A stretch of 64,000 nt of DNA from Acidobacteriota bacterium. Lineage in GTDB: Bacteria; Acidobacteriota; Thermoanaerobaculia; Multivoradales; Multivoraceae. This document shows, piece after piece, positions 63,999 to 64,000 of the stretch. Position 1 is the stretch's first letter, and every line of letters starts with the position of its first letter. Where the stretch lies: assembly GCA_029263415.1 (NCBI GenBank), contig JAJCXN010000041.1, positions 267,338 to 331,337 of the forward strand, in the 5' to 3' direction. The translations under genes and the position numbers were made by a program. Under the pieces are notes generated by a model. That model saw nothing but the letters and a program-made list of their open reading frames with translations. It had not been told where the DNA came from and searched no databases.

Positions 63999-64000
63999 AT

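Overview
This is a GC-rich bacterial window with 39 protein-coding genes I can support, of which one is cut by the left edge. It has no rRNA, tRNA, CRISPR array or insertion sequence that I can see. The gene content suggests a free-living, heterotrophic, protein- and peptide-degrading bacterium of the Acidobacteriota, or a close relative. The evidence is two orphan MacB/FtsX-type permeases of the ADOP kind (one preceded by a PadR regulator), a Ser/Thr kinase fused to kinesin-light-chain-like TPRs, a haem/copper protein with a PHM-like monooxygenase domain, a tricorn-type protease, S9 peptidases and many lipoproteins. The phylum is an inference from gene content, not from a marker gene.

Layout. 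1-4.7 kb (minus): an S9D glutamyl-endopeptidase-like peptidase (its 3' end lies outside the window), a secreted beta-lactamase-fold serine hydrolase and a one-TM protein of unknown function. 5-11.5 kb: a sulfatase-fold lipoprotein, a 60-aa zinc ribbon, an S9 (DPP IV-like) lipoprotein on the minus strand and a second sulfatase-fold lipoprotein. 11.6-14.8 kb: PadR with a clear palindromic operator, translationally coupled to an ADOP permease. 15-19.3 kb: three carriers (AtoE-like, YfcC-like, DMT-like) around a repeat-bearing gap. 19.4-21.3 kb: a NIPSNAP plus PEP-mutase/isocitrate-lyase-family pair, divergent from an ArsR regulator whose start codon lies inside a perfect inverted repeat. 21.6-25.5 kb (minus): a second ADOP permease and an MscS channel. 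25.8-31 kb: an alpha/beta hydrolase coupled to a membrane-anchored ECF-like sigma factor, then a kinase-TPR protein.

31-43 kb: a small exported protein, a tricorn-like protease with an acidic linker, a minus-strand trio (GST, FAD-dependent oxidoreductase, DUF2855 protein) divergent from an M20 amidohydrolase, and a 946-aa exported protein that I do not recognise. 43-47.4 kb: a DsbA/FrnE-like oxidoreductase carrying an in-frame 21-bp minisatellite, the haem/copper PHM-like protein and an S10 carboxypeptidase. 47.4-50.1 kb: an overlapping three-gene unit (small membrane protein, GT-C-like membrane protein, exported spermidine-synthase-like lipoprotein). 50.2-52.7 kb: a RapA-like SNF2 ATPase. 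52.74-53.02 kb: an isolated promoter, small ORF and terminator. 53.1-56.8 kb: a lysine/diaminopimelate operon in the order M20 deacylase (dapE candidate), dapB, dapA, dapD. 57-64 kb: a hybrid histidine kinase, a Tat-exported Gfo/Idh/MocA oxidoreductase and a third sulfatase-fold lipoprotein.

How the genes fit together. Extracellular or periplasmic peptide breakdown (S9D, S9 DPP-like, tricorn, S10, M20) and small-acid or peptide-related transport are the dominant theme. The dap operon supplies the succinylase branch of lysine and diaminopimelate synthesis. All three sulfatase-fold lipoproteins carry Thr where true sulfatases have Cys or Ser, so phospho-group hydrolysis or transfer is at least as likely as desulfation. 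The least explained items are the sigma factor fused to a membrane domain, the GST/FAD/DUF2855 unit, the 946-aa protein, the exported spermidine-synthase-fold lipoprotein and the short transcription unit at 52.74 kb.
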